A stretch of 64,000 bases of DNA from NCBI GenBank assembly GCA_018114805.1, contig CP073042.1, forward strand, positions 744,001-808,000. Reading direction: 5' to 3'. The DNA is from Candidatus Streptomyces philanthi. Lineage in GTDB: Bacteria > Actinomycetota > Actinomycetes > Streptomycetales > Streptomycetaceae. Position numbers and translations under genes: made by a program. Below are positions 37,631 through 47,905 of the stretch, piece after piece (within the stretch, counting starts at the first letter, position 1; each line of letters starts with the position of its first letter). The notes below the pieces were generated by a model. It was given only the letters and a program-made list of their open reading frames with translations. It was not told the origin of the DNA and did not search any database.

Positions 37631-38878
37631 TCATGCTCCGCCACCGGGGTCCCCGAGGCTGACCGGCTGTGAGGCCGATGTGTACCGACGCAGGTCCTCG
37701 GCGTCCCCGGACCGCCGTGCGTCGTCGGGACCGCCGTCGACGGAGTCCAGGAGAGCCCCGCAGCGGGCGTAGGTCTCGCGGGCCAGTTCCTGCAGGGCCA
37801 GGACGCGGCCGTGCAGGTCCGCGCGCCGCTGCGGGAACTCGTCCCAGAGCCGGTCCAGCTCCGCGAGCAGCAGCCCGGCCTGCTCCCTCGCCACACCGAC
37901 GAGCGCGGGAGCTCCAGTACGGCGCGCGAAGTCGAAAACCTTGCCGGAGTAGGGCAGTGGCAGCACAGGCAGCCCGGACAGAGCGGCGAACATCACGACG
38001 TGCAGACGCATGCCGACGACCATGTCCAAGTGGCCCATGAAGCCGAGGACCTCGCCGGGGCTGTAGGAGTTATACAGGATGCGGCCCAGGTCGGGAGCGC
38101 TCATCCGGGACAGCACGCCGTGGGCGTGCCGGACGTCCTGGCGTTCCATCGGCACGAAAACGACGTGCGCGTCCAGGCGGCGGGCCAGGAAGTCCGCCAC
38201 GTCGGCGAGCAGTGCGTGATAGTCCCCCTCGTTCAGTTTCTCCGCTGCCCGGCCCGGCTCCCGCACGGACATCCCCACCAGCCGGGCGTCGAGGGGCAGG
38301 CCCTCCTGCCGCATCATCTGCGGGGTGAACGGCTGCGGCGACAGCAAAAGAGCCGGGTCGGCGGTGACGGTGAGATCCCGCTCGACGCCCACCTCCTCCA
38401 GGACGAGTCGCGATTCCTCGCCCCGTACGACGACCTCGTCCATCGCGGACAGCACGGTGCGCACTGCCTTCCGGTCGTCCGCCTCCCTCAGCGGACCTGA
38501 GCCGACGGCATAGCCGAAGGTGGGCACGCCACGGTCATGAGCCGCCTGCACCAGCCGCAGATAGCGCCGCGCCTCACCGTCGTAGAGGATCCCGCCGCCG
38601 CCCAGCACCAGCAGGTCCAGTCCGGCGAGGGTCTCGAGGACGCGCTTCTGGGGGACGCCTTCCCAGTCCACCACCTCGTCAGCGCCGCGGTGATGGGCTC
38701 GAGTGTGCTCGGCGTGCCGACTGAAGACGACGAGCCGGGCGTGTGGCCGATGGGCGCGCAGGCAGCTCAGGACACACATCAGGATGGCTTCGTCGCCGAT
38801 GTTGCATCCGCCGTACGAGCCGAGCAGGCCGATCCGCAGATCCGGGGGCGCGTGCGGCGGATGCGGGGGGAGGGCCAT
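37631..38878 (-). CDS. Polysaccharide pyruvyl transferase family protein
   Basis: 415 residues from ATG 38878, which has AGAGGAG about 6 nt upstream; an earlier in-frame ATG exists but lacks such a site. The N-terminal domain begins IGLLGSYGGCNIGDEAILMC, the signature of CsaB/WcaK-type pyruvyl transferases, and continues with LLVLGGGGILYDGEARRY. The C-terminal domain has VVGMRLHVVMFAALSGLPVLPLPYSGKV. Members transfer pyruvate as a ketal to sugars in cell-wall glycans or exopolysaccharides. It is intact and lies outside the heptose operon at 51-62 kb, though both could serve surface glycans. Confidence 0.9.
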   Translation of the reverse strand: MALPPHPPHAPPDLRIGLLGSYGGCNIGDEAILMCVLSCLRAHRPHARLVVFSRHAEHTRAHHRGADEVVDWEGVPQKRVLETLAGLDLLVLGGGGILYDGEARRYLRLVQAAHDRGVPTFGYAVGSGPLREADDRKAVRTVLSAMDEVVVRGEESRLVLEEVGVERDLTVTADPALLLSPQPFTPQMMRQEGLPLDARLVGMSVREPGRAAEKLNEGDYHALLADVADFLARRLDAHVVFVPMERQDVRHAHGVLSRMSAPDLGRILYNSYSPGEVLGFMGHLDMVVGMRLHVVMFAALSGLPVLPLPYSGKVFDFARRTGAPALVGVAREQAGLLLAELDRLWDEFPQRRADLHGRVLALQELARETYARCGALLDSVDGGPDDARRSGDAEDLRRYTSASQPVSLGDPGGGA

Positions 38879-39100
38879 CCGGAACTCCTCTGCGATGAAG
38901 GTGGGAAACCCGCCCAGCGGCCGGGCCGATCTTCCGTGACGGCTACGGCCTGAGGTCTCGTGCTCAAGGCGCGGCCTCAGGGCGTCGGGCCCGAGTTGCC
39001 TCACCGTCTTGAAGGAAACCTCGGTTCTATCCGCCCGGGCGCTATCCCGGGGGTACGGCACCGCGGCCAGAGAGAAGAGCTCGTCCGTGGAGACATATGC

Positions 39101-39665
39101 TCAGAAGGAGTGGCTCCATCCCGACAGCACCGCCCGGACCCGATCGACGAGTCCTGGCCCAGGAAAGAGAAGCTTGCTGGTGGGCGGAACGCCTGGGAGG
39201 GCCGGGTAGGGCCGCGTCGGCACGATGGACTTCACCCGGCGCAGGCGGCAGCCGAGGTCGGCCAGCAGGGCGAGCGGCAGTTCCTGCCGCAGGAGGGGAA
39301 AGAGGACGTCCTGCTCTTTCCCGGGTCTGCACACGCACCTCGCGCAGCAGCTGATCGATCAGGTGACCGAAGTCGACGGTCCCAACCTCGGCGGCTTCCA
39401 GGCTCCGTAGCAGCTGCTCGGCCCGATCGTGGTCGTTCAGACCTCTCTTGACGAGATCGGCTCCGTCCAGGAACCCGTCTCTCAGAACGGGGTAGAGGAA
39501 TTCCTCCTCCGAGACGAAGTGCCGTACCAGCTCGATCGTGGCCCGCTCCGTGGAGTGCTTGCGTGCCCAATCAGAGTTCGGCAGTGCCTCGAGCTCTCGG
39601 AAGATGCCTTCGATCTGGTCGAGGTCGTCGGTCAGTTCCCTAATGGCATCGGTCTCGTCCGCCAT
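39101..39665 (-). pseudogene. Hemerythrin-like protein, frameshifted and missing iron-ligand histidines
   Basis: ATG 39665 opens MADETDAIRELTDDLDQIEG. Compared with the intact hemerythrin at 62243-62806, the first ligand histidine (TDHREVE) is Leu (TDDLDQIE), and the histidine of the last helix (RSHVADEEE) is Gln (RVQT). The histidines of VRHFVSEEEFLYP and NDHDRAEQLL are kept. Near 39320 the frame shifts by one, and the rest (KEQDVLFPLLRQELPLALLA and the SKLLFPGPGLVDRVRAVL tail) continues to the stop at 39101. The damage at ligands means it could not hold a di-iron site even with the frame restored. Confidence 0.75.
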
Positions 39666-39971
39666 GGCCCGTCACCCTTTCCGCTCGACGGAGGAGGACA
39701 TGCCCTTGCCCGGCCACCACGGCACTTCGACCATACGCGCAACTGCCGTCCCGGTCGACGGGAGGACGACCGGCCGAGCAAGTGCCGCACACGTCTGTGC
39801 GTGTGGATCACCAGCAGCGTCACAATGAGCGTCATTACCAAGAGGGCGCACTGGACTGATCACCGGGTCGGTGCTCACGTTGGGTGTCTTGGCCGTCGAA
39901 CGAGACTCGCGCTCGTCACTCGCCGGCATCAGCGCCCGCGGACCGAGTCTCCAGCCACGTTCGGAGACAGC

Positions 39972-40097
39972 CTACCGCACGGGCACGACGGCGACAGGAC
40001 ACTGCGCGTGGTGCAGGACGGCGTGCACCACCGTGCCCAGGTGCAGCCCGAGCCGGCCCTCGACCGGGTGACGCGGAATAATCACCAGGCCGGCCCG
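39972..40097 (-). pseudogene. Universal stress protein, C-terminal scrap
   Basis: The last 41 codons of a UspA-type domain: IIPRHPVEGRLGLHLGTVVH followed by AVLHHAQCPVAVVPVR and a stop. The G-x-LG-x2-x-x2-VLHHA.CPV.VVP signature is the ATP-binding loop and last strand of universal stress proteins. The N-terminal two-thirds are absent or scrambled. Confidence 0.75.
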
Positions 40098-40368
40098 GGC
40101 CGCGATGGACATGCTGCGCGAGGTAATGCGTGCGGTCAGCGGGGGCCGGGGCGGGCGGGACGCTGCCGTGTCCACGTGGATGGTTTCCCTTCGGTCAAAA
40201 CGGTGCGAGAACCGGACAGACACGGGCGCAGCACGCCGCGATGCAGTCCAACCGGCAGGGGTGCCGGTTGCTGCGGCGGTGCCGCGGCCCTGGGCGCCTG
40301 GGCAGGTGGAACGTCTGTCGTGGCGGCCCAGCGTGGGAAGCGGCACCGGGCCGGCCGCAGTTCGCCTC

Positions 40369-41709
40369 TCAGCTCACGACATGGATGGGAGTGGAGGATG
40401 TAGCTTGGTCACCGACCTGGAAGTTCAGGTGGGTCTCTCCGAGGGGGGCATTGCCGGAGGCCCTCACCGCGACCCAGGCCCGCGACTCCGACCCTTTTCC
40501 GGGCAGGGCCAGGTCGACGTTCTTGAAGGTGATGCTCTGCCCGTCCGCGGACGGCGCCCCAGGGAAGGTCTTCTGCGTTCCGTGGGCGCCCTGAATCGTC
40601 AGCATGTAGCCGGGGTTGCCCTCGGCGACGAACCGCAGACCGTTGCCTGCTGGCAAGCTGACCCGGACGGTCTGCGCAGGGACCGTGCCGTCTCCGTAGG
40701 CGACCAGCCGCACACCCAGGTAGCCGGTGCCGCCGGCGTGAGTCAGCGTCACATCCGGAGGGCCTCCCGGGAACACCGAGAGCGCAGTGCTGTGGGGTGC
40801 GGTGTAGCGGAAGTAGACGCTGCCGATCTGGAAGGCGTCCTCCATCACCTCGGGGTTCCAGCTTAGGTCGCTGACTCCGCCGTCGGGGTTGGAGGACTGG
40901 GGCCAGACCAGGAAGCGGTAGTAGCCCGGCTTGTCGCCCAGCTTCCGCAGATCGATGGGCTGCAGGGGCACCCTGTCCCCGGTACCGCTACCCCTGTGGC
41001 CTTTGGCCTTCTGCACCTGCGGAGTGGGCGTGTACTTGGACAGTATACCGTCCTCGTGCACGAGCTGGTAGTAGACGCAGTCGCTGTGGCTGCTGTCGAC
41101 GTCCGGCACACCTTCGCGCAGGTTGACCAGATCGATGATGAACTTGTCCCCGGGGATGCGGCCGTCGTTACAGAGGTAGCCGAAGCCGGCCTGGCTGTTG
41201 GGCGATCCACCCCAGTGCGTGTCATAAGGCAAGCGGACGAAAGGACGGCCCACCTTCTTGAGGTTGCTCTTGTCTCATGCCCCGGCGAAGACCTCGACTT
41301 GCGGGTTGGCGGTTCGGACGTCTCCGTTGTCGAGGGTGACGTCGACGCGGATCTGATAGGTGCGGCTGTACGCGGGGCAGGGGTCGGCGTCGACGTTGAG
41401 GTCACCACGGAGGGTGAAGGTGATGACATCGCAGTCGGCGAGGAAGGTGAGGTCAATGACCTCGTACTCCTGGTCGATGCCGCCGCGACCGCGTCTGACC
41501 TCGTTGGCTACAGTCTCGGCCTTGCCGTTGCCGTAGTAGGCGTACCGGATCTGCTTGATCTTCACGCCCACCGGAACGCGGATCCGCCCGTCGTAGCGGA
41601 ACTCAGAATCCCATGTGGCGAAGCGATTGGCGTAGCCGAGGGTCCGGATGCCCGTCCACTCCGGGTCTCCAGCGTTGTAGTCGTCCCGGCTTGTCACGGG
41701 AGTGGTCAT
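40369..41709 (-). pseudogene. Unknown beta-rich protein, interrupted by TGA
   Basis: ATG 41709 follows AAGGAGCG. The first 144 residues (MTTPVTSRDDYNAGDPEWTG; TLGYANRFATWDSEFRYDGR) end at a TGA at 41275-41277. The frame then continues, without shift, as DKSNLKKVGRPFVRLPYDTH for another 300 residues to 40369. There is no ribosome site for a second start, and the peptide before and after the stop reads as one protein, so TGG to TGA is likely. Composition is rich in Gly, Asp, Tyr and beta-branched residues, with repeated Ig-like segments in the C-terminal half (TLTHAGGTGYLGVRLVAYGD, TVRVSLPAGNGLRFV). No signal peptide. I recognise no family. Confidence 0.6.
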
Positions 41710-42617
41710 GCTTGCGCTCCTTGTTCCTTGGATGTTCCGCGAGCCCCACCCGCGGTGAGACACACGTCGCCGCGGCAGTCGAAGCCACGACGAGCAGCCC
41801 GTTGAACACACCGGCATGACTCATCCATATGCCTATGGAAAGGAATTCATGTTCTAGTGCTCCACGGTCACTCGCGTGCCGCAAGCTGTGGACAGGACGC
41901 GAGCGAGTACCTCTTGCAGACCGGAGCCTGCTCTTCGAACATGTGAGCCACGGCAGACCTGGCGGAGGCCTGGGCGCGTAAAGGTCATGGCGTCTCCGTC
42001 GACTGCCTGTTGCGGTTCGTCTCTCCGCTGAACTCCCGTCCGCCATTCGGGTGGTGCACCCGTCACGCCGAAGCCCACCGGAAACCGAGCACCTCAACTG
42101 CGAGCGGCATCCGTCGGCCGGGTGTCCTGTCGTGATGTCAGCGCTCCTGTGGGCTGTCATGCGATCACCAGGAATCCGGCGAGACGTGGGGAGGTGGTGC
42201 CAACGGGCAGGGGCGGCCTGGACGGCCTGGTCGTTCTGCCATCACGCCTGCCTCGGTGGGGGGCCGCGTTCGCGGGGGCGTTGGGGTGAGCGGTCGGCTT
42301 AGCGGTGTCCGACGGGTCACCTGACTGGTGCGTCATTGTCGTTTCCAGCGCCGGCCCAGCGGATCAAGGCGTTCCGAACGAGCCTCAACACCAACTCGGT
42401 ACCACCTGGCATCTGCCCGGCAGCGAGCCCGGTGCACGACCTGGCGCAGTGAGTCGTCGACGTGTGGCGAAGCTGGGTGCTGGTCGACCACTGACCCCCG
42501 CGGCTCCTCTTGGCCGGTTCGGGTGGACCTGCGCAGCACCGGCCGTGTTTGAGGTGACGTCGGCCTGAGCGAGTGCTACCCAAGAGCCTCCAGTACCGGA
42601 CATGAGGAGAGTGCAGT
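41710..42617. other. Long region without a supported gene
   Basis: About 900 bp between divergent genes. Minus-strand frames around 42317-42706 have coding-like third positions (SLRQVVHRARCRADARWYRV) but no start, no family and a partner in another frame. I do not call a gene. Confidence 0.4.
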
Positions 42618-42866
42618 TTGTCCAGCATCGAGGACCGAGTAAAGAAGATCACATCCGTGCGACTGGGTGCCGACATCAGCGAGTGCACGAACAGCGCCTC
42701 GTTCATCGCCGACCTTGGAGCGAACCCGGAGGAGAACGACGACCTCGACGAGCTCTACATGGAGTTTGAGCAGGAGTTCGATATCAATTTCCCCGAAGAC
42801 GCCGCTAAGAAGATCACGACCGTCGGCGCGGCGATCGACTTCCTGAAGAAGAACGGCGCTCAGTGA
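42618..42866 (+). CDS. Acyl carrier protein-like protein lacking the phosphopantetheine serine
   Basis: 82 residues starting at TTG 42618, supported by GAGGAG at 42604-42609. The fold is that of an ACP: helix 1 SSIEDRVKKITSVRLGADIS, then helix 2 and a clean C-terminal half EFEQEFDINFPEDAAKKITT-VGAAIDFL. In normal ACPs helix 2 starts LGADSLDTVEL, where the Ser carries 4'-phosphopantetheine. Here the segment reads LGANPEENDDLDELYMEF: three residues are inserted and no Ser is present. It therefore cannot be a conventional carrier, though acidic surface and fold are kept. It could be a structural or regulatory ACP homologue. It is intact, isolated and not near any PKS or FAS gene. Confidence 0.8.
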   Translation: MSSIEDRVKKITSVRLGADISECTNSASFIADLGANPEENDDLDELYMEFEQEFDINFPEDAAKKITTVGAAIDFLKKNGAQ

Positions 42867-43097
42867 ATCCCGGCTCTCGCGCCATATCTGCTCGCTACGG
42901 CCCGGAAGCGCTGTCGTCGGTTTGATCGACCACCACTCTCTGGTCCGTGGTGAGTGGGCCACGGCCAGGGCGGGAGCTGCAGTGGGCGTAGCCCTCCCCC
43001 TGCTTGGCGTCGTCGGCGCGAGGATATTCGTGCGTGGTCATGCTGGCTATCCTTGTCAAGTCGCCTGGGCGGTCATGCGGCTCCCCCTCCGGCGCCG

Positions 43098-43947
43098 TCA
43101 CTGCGCCTGTCCCTCCCTGAGCCGGATCTCGACCAGGCCGTCGTTGAGGCGTACGTCGAAGGAGGGCTGCGGCGCCGTGGCCGGTCCGGCCACACAGGCG
43201 CCGTCCGCGAGCCGGAACGTGCTGCCGTGCCAGGGACAGATCACGCAGCCGTCACTGATCTCACCTTCCGACAGCGGACCCGAGAGGTGGGCGCACCGGT
43301 CCGCCAGCGCGTGTACCTCTCCGGTGCCCTCGGAGTCCCTCACCAACAGCACGGGGACCTCCCCGACCATCCGCCGGACGACACTGCCCCGCGGGAACTC
43401 CTCCGGGTCACCGACCGGGGGCCAGCCCGCGTCGATCAGGTGCCGCACGGCCTGGCCGTGGTTCACGCCGGCCGCCTGCCGGTGCGCCATGTAGCAGCCG
43501 AGGAACCCACCGACTGTGGCGGCCGTGAGTCCGGCGAAACCGAGCACCCGGCCGCTCCGCCCCCTGCTGCGGACCACGAGCGAGGCCGCGTAACAGGCGA
43601 CGGCCGTGGTGTTCGCCGCCGCGTGCACCACGCCCACCCGCTCCTGCTCGGGGAACTGATCCGCGAAGTCCACGGCCCCAGCCAAGGCGGCCGGGGCGGC
43701 GGTGGCGAGCCCTGCGGCGACCAGCAGTCTGGCCGCGCGCTCATTGCCACGGCTCAGGTCGAGCAGCGCGGCGGATGTCCAGGCCCCAATGGGGGCCTGC
43801 ACGCGGGTGGCCCTGCCAACGGCCGCGCAACGCGTCCCGTACGGACCCGAGGGGGAGTGCGTGGACGCCAGTGCGCACGGGGACCGCGATGCGGTCGAGC
43901 GGGTAGGCGTCCGCCAGCGCTTCGATCTTCGACAGGGGATTGCGCAT
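43098..43947 (-). pseudogene. Membrane-anchored Rieske 2Fe-2S protein (DUF2231 + Rieske), with a small frameshifting deletion
   Basis: ATG 43947 opens MRNPLSKIEALADAYPLDRI, the family N-terminus. After LRGRWQGHP the frame breaks near 43805 and several codons of the usual GHPLHP segment seem lost. It resumes as VQAPIGAWTSAALLDLSRG, with three to four membrane helices of a DUF2231-type domain. The C-terminal Rieske domain is intact: CAHLSGPL and CVICPWHGSTF supply the two Cys and two His ligands of the 2Fe-2S cluster. Such proteins pass electrons at the membrane. From ATG 43802 a shortened protein could still be made. It is divergent from the sigma gene at 44209. Confidence 0.75.
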
Positions 43948-44208
43948 ATGCGCCGGGTTACCCAGCCATCCTGTCGAAAACCTGGTCGTCGGCGCGGTGG
44001 AGCATCGGCTCACCGACACCGTGCTCAGGCGGACACGGCCGCCACTCCGTGCCGGCGATGTTTTGGGGCACGCCCCGAGGGGCACCCAGGGCATCGTGCT
44101 TCGGCTGAAGGCACGCCTGCGGGAGCCGCCCCGCCTCTTCGTGCAGTGCTCTCCGTGGTTCCGGCCCGCGTACTCCCGCGGCGAACCGAACCGTGGAGGT
44201 AGCGTCCC

Positions 44209-45029
44209 ATGACGACCGAACGACGACAGACCGAGGGTCCCGCCGCGCGACGCCGGTCAAGGGATCACCATGACGATGCCCCCGACACCTCGGCCCAGTT
44301 CGAGGAACTCGCCCGTCTCCGCGACGGAGCTCGCAAGGAAGCCCTGAGGCAGCAGGTCGTGGAGGCCTGGATCCCGATGGCCGAGCGACTGGCCCGACAG
44401 TTCCGCGACCGCGGGGAGTCCCTCGACGACCTCGAGCAGGTGGCCGCCCTCGGCCTGGTGAAAGCCGTCCGCCGCTATGACCCCGATCGCGGTGCCGCCT
44501 TCGAGAGCTACGCCGTGCCGACTGTCATAGGAGAGATCAAGCGTCACTTCCGTGACAACACTTGGGGTCTGCACGTACCCCGCAGGGTCCAGGAGCTACG
44601 CAGCCGGGTTCGCGCCGCCGAACACGAGCTGTCCCATTCTCTCGACGGACGCGGCGTCGGTATACGTGAGATCGCCGACCACACCGGTATGAACGAGCAG
44701 GACGTCCGTGCCGGCATGGGAGCGCTCAACAGCTACGCCCCCCTCTCGCTCGATGTCTCGCCCCCGGCTCGGACGACGTCTGCACTCTCGCCGACACGCT
44801 GGGCGAAGAGGAATCCGGCTACGGCCTCGTCATCGACCGCGAAGCCGTCAGGCCGCTGCTCCGGTACCTGCCGCAGCGCGAGCGGCGGATCCTGTACATG
44901 CGCTTCTTCTGCGACATGAAACAGAGCAGCATCGCAGAGGATCTCGGCATCTCCCAGATGCACGTCTCCCGCCTCATCCGCGACATGTGCACTTCCCTCG
45001 GCCGCCAGATCATGGTGGATGCGGCTTGA
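44209..45029 (+). pseudogene. SigB/SigF/SigG-type sigma factor, copy 3, frameshifted
   Basis: ATG 44209 follows GGAGG. Region 2 (WIPMAERLARQFRDRGESLD; DLEQVAALGLVKAVRRYDPD), the following AFESYAVPTVIGEIKRHFRD and region 3 (REIADHTGMNEQDVRAGMGA) are intact. One base is missing from a C run near 44762, after LSLDVSPP. Region 4 continues in another frame (LRYLPQRERRILYMRFFCDM, EDLGISQMHVSRLIRD) to the stop at 45029. Compared with the other copies it is the best preserved. It would direct general stress transcription. Its promoter region abuts the Rieske gene. Confidence 0.85.
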
Positions 45030-45071
45030 CCGAAGTCGGCGTTCGCGGCACCGGCCCGCTCACTCGGCCGT

Positions 45072-45305
45072 CTAGACGTGGTCGACCAATTCAGCGTGAC
45101 CCTTCGTCCGCGCGCAGTGCGCACAGCAGAAGAACTGTCCATCGGCCTGAAGACCATGGCCCAGGATGCGGCACTGACAGTTCTCGCAGATCGGCGCGAT
45201 CTTCTGGGCGGCACATTCCAGGCTGTCGAATACATGCACCGCGCCGGCGGCGTGAACTTCGAAGGACATTTCTTAGTCATTGCCACAGATCTCGCACGCG
45301 GCCAT
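45072..45305 (-). pseudogene. Small cysteine-rich (metallothionein-like/zinc-finger) protein, interrupted by TAA
   Basis: From ATG 45305 the frame reads MAACEICGND-stop-EMSFEVHAAGAVHVF. The TAA at 45273-45275 replaces what is, in my memory of this actinobacterial family, a tyrosine (TAC/TAT) in CGNDY. The rest has LECAAQKIAPICENCQC and QFFCCAHCARTKGHAEL, giving a row of CxxC/CxC knuckles for zinc or another metal. Translation could restart at ATG 45269, but without the first CxxC pair. Total length is 77 codons. Confidence 0.65.
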
Positions 45306-45687
45306 AGTCGCTCCGTTGGATAGGCGGTCGGAAATTCCCTTGCCCCAGCGCCAGAATGCAGCCGTCGAACAGCCATGCCCGCAGCGGCGGGGCGGATGGG
45401 CTGGCCGTGATCACCCGGCTGGCGGTGCATGGCTGTCGTTGCGGCGGCCGCCGACGCAGAGTCCGGCATGAGGCGGGCACGACGATGGATACCGCGGCGG
45501 GAACGGCCGTCGGATGCACCGTCTGGACTTGGCGACCATAGGCGATGGGGCGCGCACTGTGCCGGACATCTCCGGGGCATGCCGGCTAACGGAAAGATCA
45601 TGAGTTGATTGAGGTTACTGCGCATCCTGAAGGACCGATTCGGCGTCGGGCTCACGGCTGTCACCGAGCGCGCATCGAAGCATCAGC

Positions 45688-47082
45688 TCACTTCGTCGGG
45701 TGCCAGATGATCTCGTCGTGGGCGTTGAGGATCGCAGCAGCGTCGTCGGCGTCGAGTGGCATCGGTAGGGGATAGCGCTTGCGGACCTTGCTCAGCTCCC
45801 GGTGCGAGCGGACCACGCTGGCGAAGTCGCTGGGGTAGGCGGCGGCATCTGTGCCGGTCAGGATCCCGATCTTGCGGGCACGGGCAGCAGTACGCTGCCA
45901 GTCCTCGGCGTCGGCCAGGCCGATGGACTCGGTGCCGTGGTTGAACAGCAGCACCCGGATCTCGTCGTAGCGATCGGTGGCTTCCAAGTAGCTTTCGAGG
46001 CCGGCGCGGAACATCTCGGAGCCGAAGACCGCCCAGTAGGAGACCGAACCGGTGCGCAACGCAAGCCAGGGGTCCAGCAGGAGGAACGACTCGACGAGGA
46101 GACGGTTGGTGGGCGCGTCACGATCTGCGTACCAGCGGCGGTAGAGGTCGGCGACTGCGGGGCTGAGCCGTTGCGGCGTGTCGAAGCGCAGCAGATCCAG
46201 GTCGAGCCGGGCCTGCTGGGTGAAGGTGGCGAGGTCATCGATGAGATCGGGCTGCAGACCCCATTCCGCTTCGGCACTCTCGCCGTCGGGGGCGGGCGGG
46301 TCCCACCGGCGCACCGGTGAGCCGTAGCGGGCAAGCAGTTCGGCGACGCGAGGCCCGCCTTAGTGGTACTCCTCCGGGGTGGCGTCGCCGAGGGCGCCGA
46401 ACTGGAACAGGTAGCGGTCGCCCACTGTTGTGGTGGGCCAGCGCAGTGTGCAGTCCACAGCGACGATCCTGCCGCCGGGAGTCAGGTGGTCATGGATGAA
46501 GCGACGATAGGGCTCGGGCAGTCGGCGCCACTTGACCCGGAAGTAGGTCATCCCGGCGATCATGAGACGGTCCTGATTGGGATCATGCATGTGGTGCAGT
46601 ACTAGGTCCGGGTTGGCGGCGAGCAGCGCCCGGCCGGCATCTCTGGTCGCGGCCAGATCACCTCGCGGATCGTCCGCCGCGACGCCGCGGCGGCGCACCG
46701 GGAGTAGGAGCGTCTGCGGCAGCCACGCCGCGTCGAGCGCGGCTGCCAGATGGATCAGGGCGCCGTTGGACGATCCGATGAAGATCAACGGGTAGCGGTG
46801 ATGGGGATAGTGATGGGTGACCCAGGCAGCGAGCGCGTCCGAACGGACGTCGCCGGCCTTACGCAGTGGGATGGCTCCGGCCCAGCCGCTGGCTGCGTAC
46901 GCCCATTCCTGGGCCGCCGTCGGCAATCGGTTGAGGGTGCCGAGCAGGACGGACAGCGGTGCCTCCAGGGGGGCCGGCGCCTGGCCGATGGCCGGGACAT
47001 CCCGGCCTGCGAGGAAGCGTGACAGGGCACGCAGCATCCCGGTGGCCGAGTCGAACGCGGCTACTGCCTTCGTCGCCTTCAT
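45688..47082 (-). pseudogene. Conserved protein of unknown function, interrupted by TAA
   Basis: ATG 47082 overlaps the stop of the alpha/beta hydrolase gene upstream (ATGA). The frame runs 240 residues to a TAA at 46360-46362 and continues unshifted (GGPRVAELLARYGSPVRRWD) to 45688, about 463 residues. The N-terminal part has an alpha/beta look with a GSSNGALIHLAAALDAAWLP elbow-like turn and VWRRLPEPYRRFI-like helices. The C-terminal part is alpha-rich (TFTQQARLDLDLLRFDTPQR; RLLVESFLLLDPWLALRTG). A glutamine (CAA) codon would fit at the stop. I recall similar two-part proteins beside alpha/beta hydrolases in Streptomyces but know no function. Confidence 0.65.
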
Positions 47083-47867
47083 TCCGCTGTCGCCTGCCGC
47101 AGGCGTGTCCCGGCTTCCGTACCGATGGCCATGAGCTCGGTGGCAATGAATTCGCTGACCAGGTGAGCCAGCAGATCCGGTCGCCGGTAAGGAACCATGT
47201 GACCGGCCTGCGACACCACGGCCAGCTTTCCCGCGGGCAGCAGACGCGTGACTTCCTAGGCCCATTCCTGGGGAACCAGTACATCCTTCGCCCCGCGGAC
47301 CACCAACGCGGGCACATGGACGTAGGACAGTTTGTCCTCGATACGATCGCGCAGCGACTCCGAGAACGCGCTGATCACGCGGCCCGCGCCGGCGTCCCAG
47401 TAATCAGCGAGGTTGAGCGGTGCCATGGAGAGACGCTCGTGAGGCGCGTTGCGCCCCCAGCGCAACAACTGGCGGAGGAAGCCGCGAGCGGCGGCGTCAA
47501 CCGTCGGCCCCACCAGCACCAGCCCGGCGATGCGGTCCGGGTGCCTGACAGCGGTATCTACGGCAACCTGACATCCAAGGGACCCACCGAGAAGCACCAC
47601 CTGATCCAGGTCGACAGCCGTCAGCCACTCAGCCACCGCGTCGGCCAACGCGCGCAACCCCAGCGGCGGCCCGGGCCCACGGCTGGCGCCGAAACCGGGA
47701 AGATCGATGGTCCACGCGTCGTGAAGCTCGCCCAGCCCATCAATGAGGGGCCGGAACTCTCGGCTGGAAACACCGGCGCCATGCACACACACCACCGACG
47801 GCCGCGGTCCAGAGTTACGCCAGGCCGCCATCGGCCAGCCGGATACTTCCGTCGTGGATCTCTGCAT
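47079..47867 (-). pseudogene. Alpha/beta hydrolase, interrupted by TAG before the catalytic His
   Basis: From the ATG at 47867 the fold has the oxyanion strand VVCVHGAGVSSREFRPLIDG, nucleophile elbow LLGGSLGCQVAVD (Ser) and acid region VVRGAKDVLVPQEWA. A TAG at 47256-47258 follows immediately. The same frame then reads EVTRLLPAGKLAVVSQAGHM and VPYRRPDLLAHLV to a stop at 47079. The catalytic histidine (AGHM) lies after the stop, so the truncated product would be inactive. GAG or CAG to TAG is the simplest change. It is translationally coupled to the next gene and lies 39 nt after the CBS gene. Confidence 0.8.
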
Positions 47868-47905
47868 GGGACCCCAAGCTCATTCCGAACGTAACGTTCC
47901 GTCAC

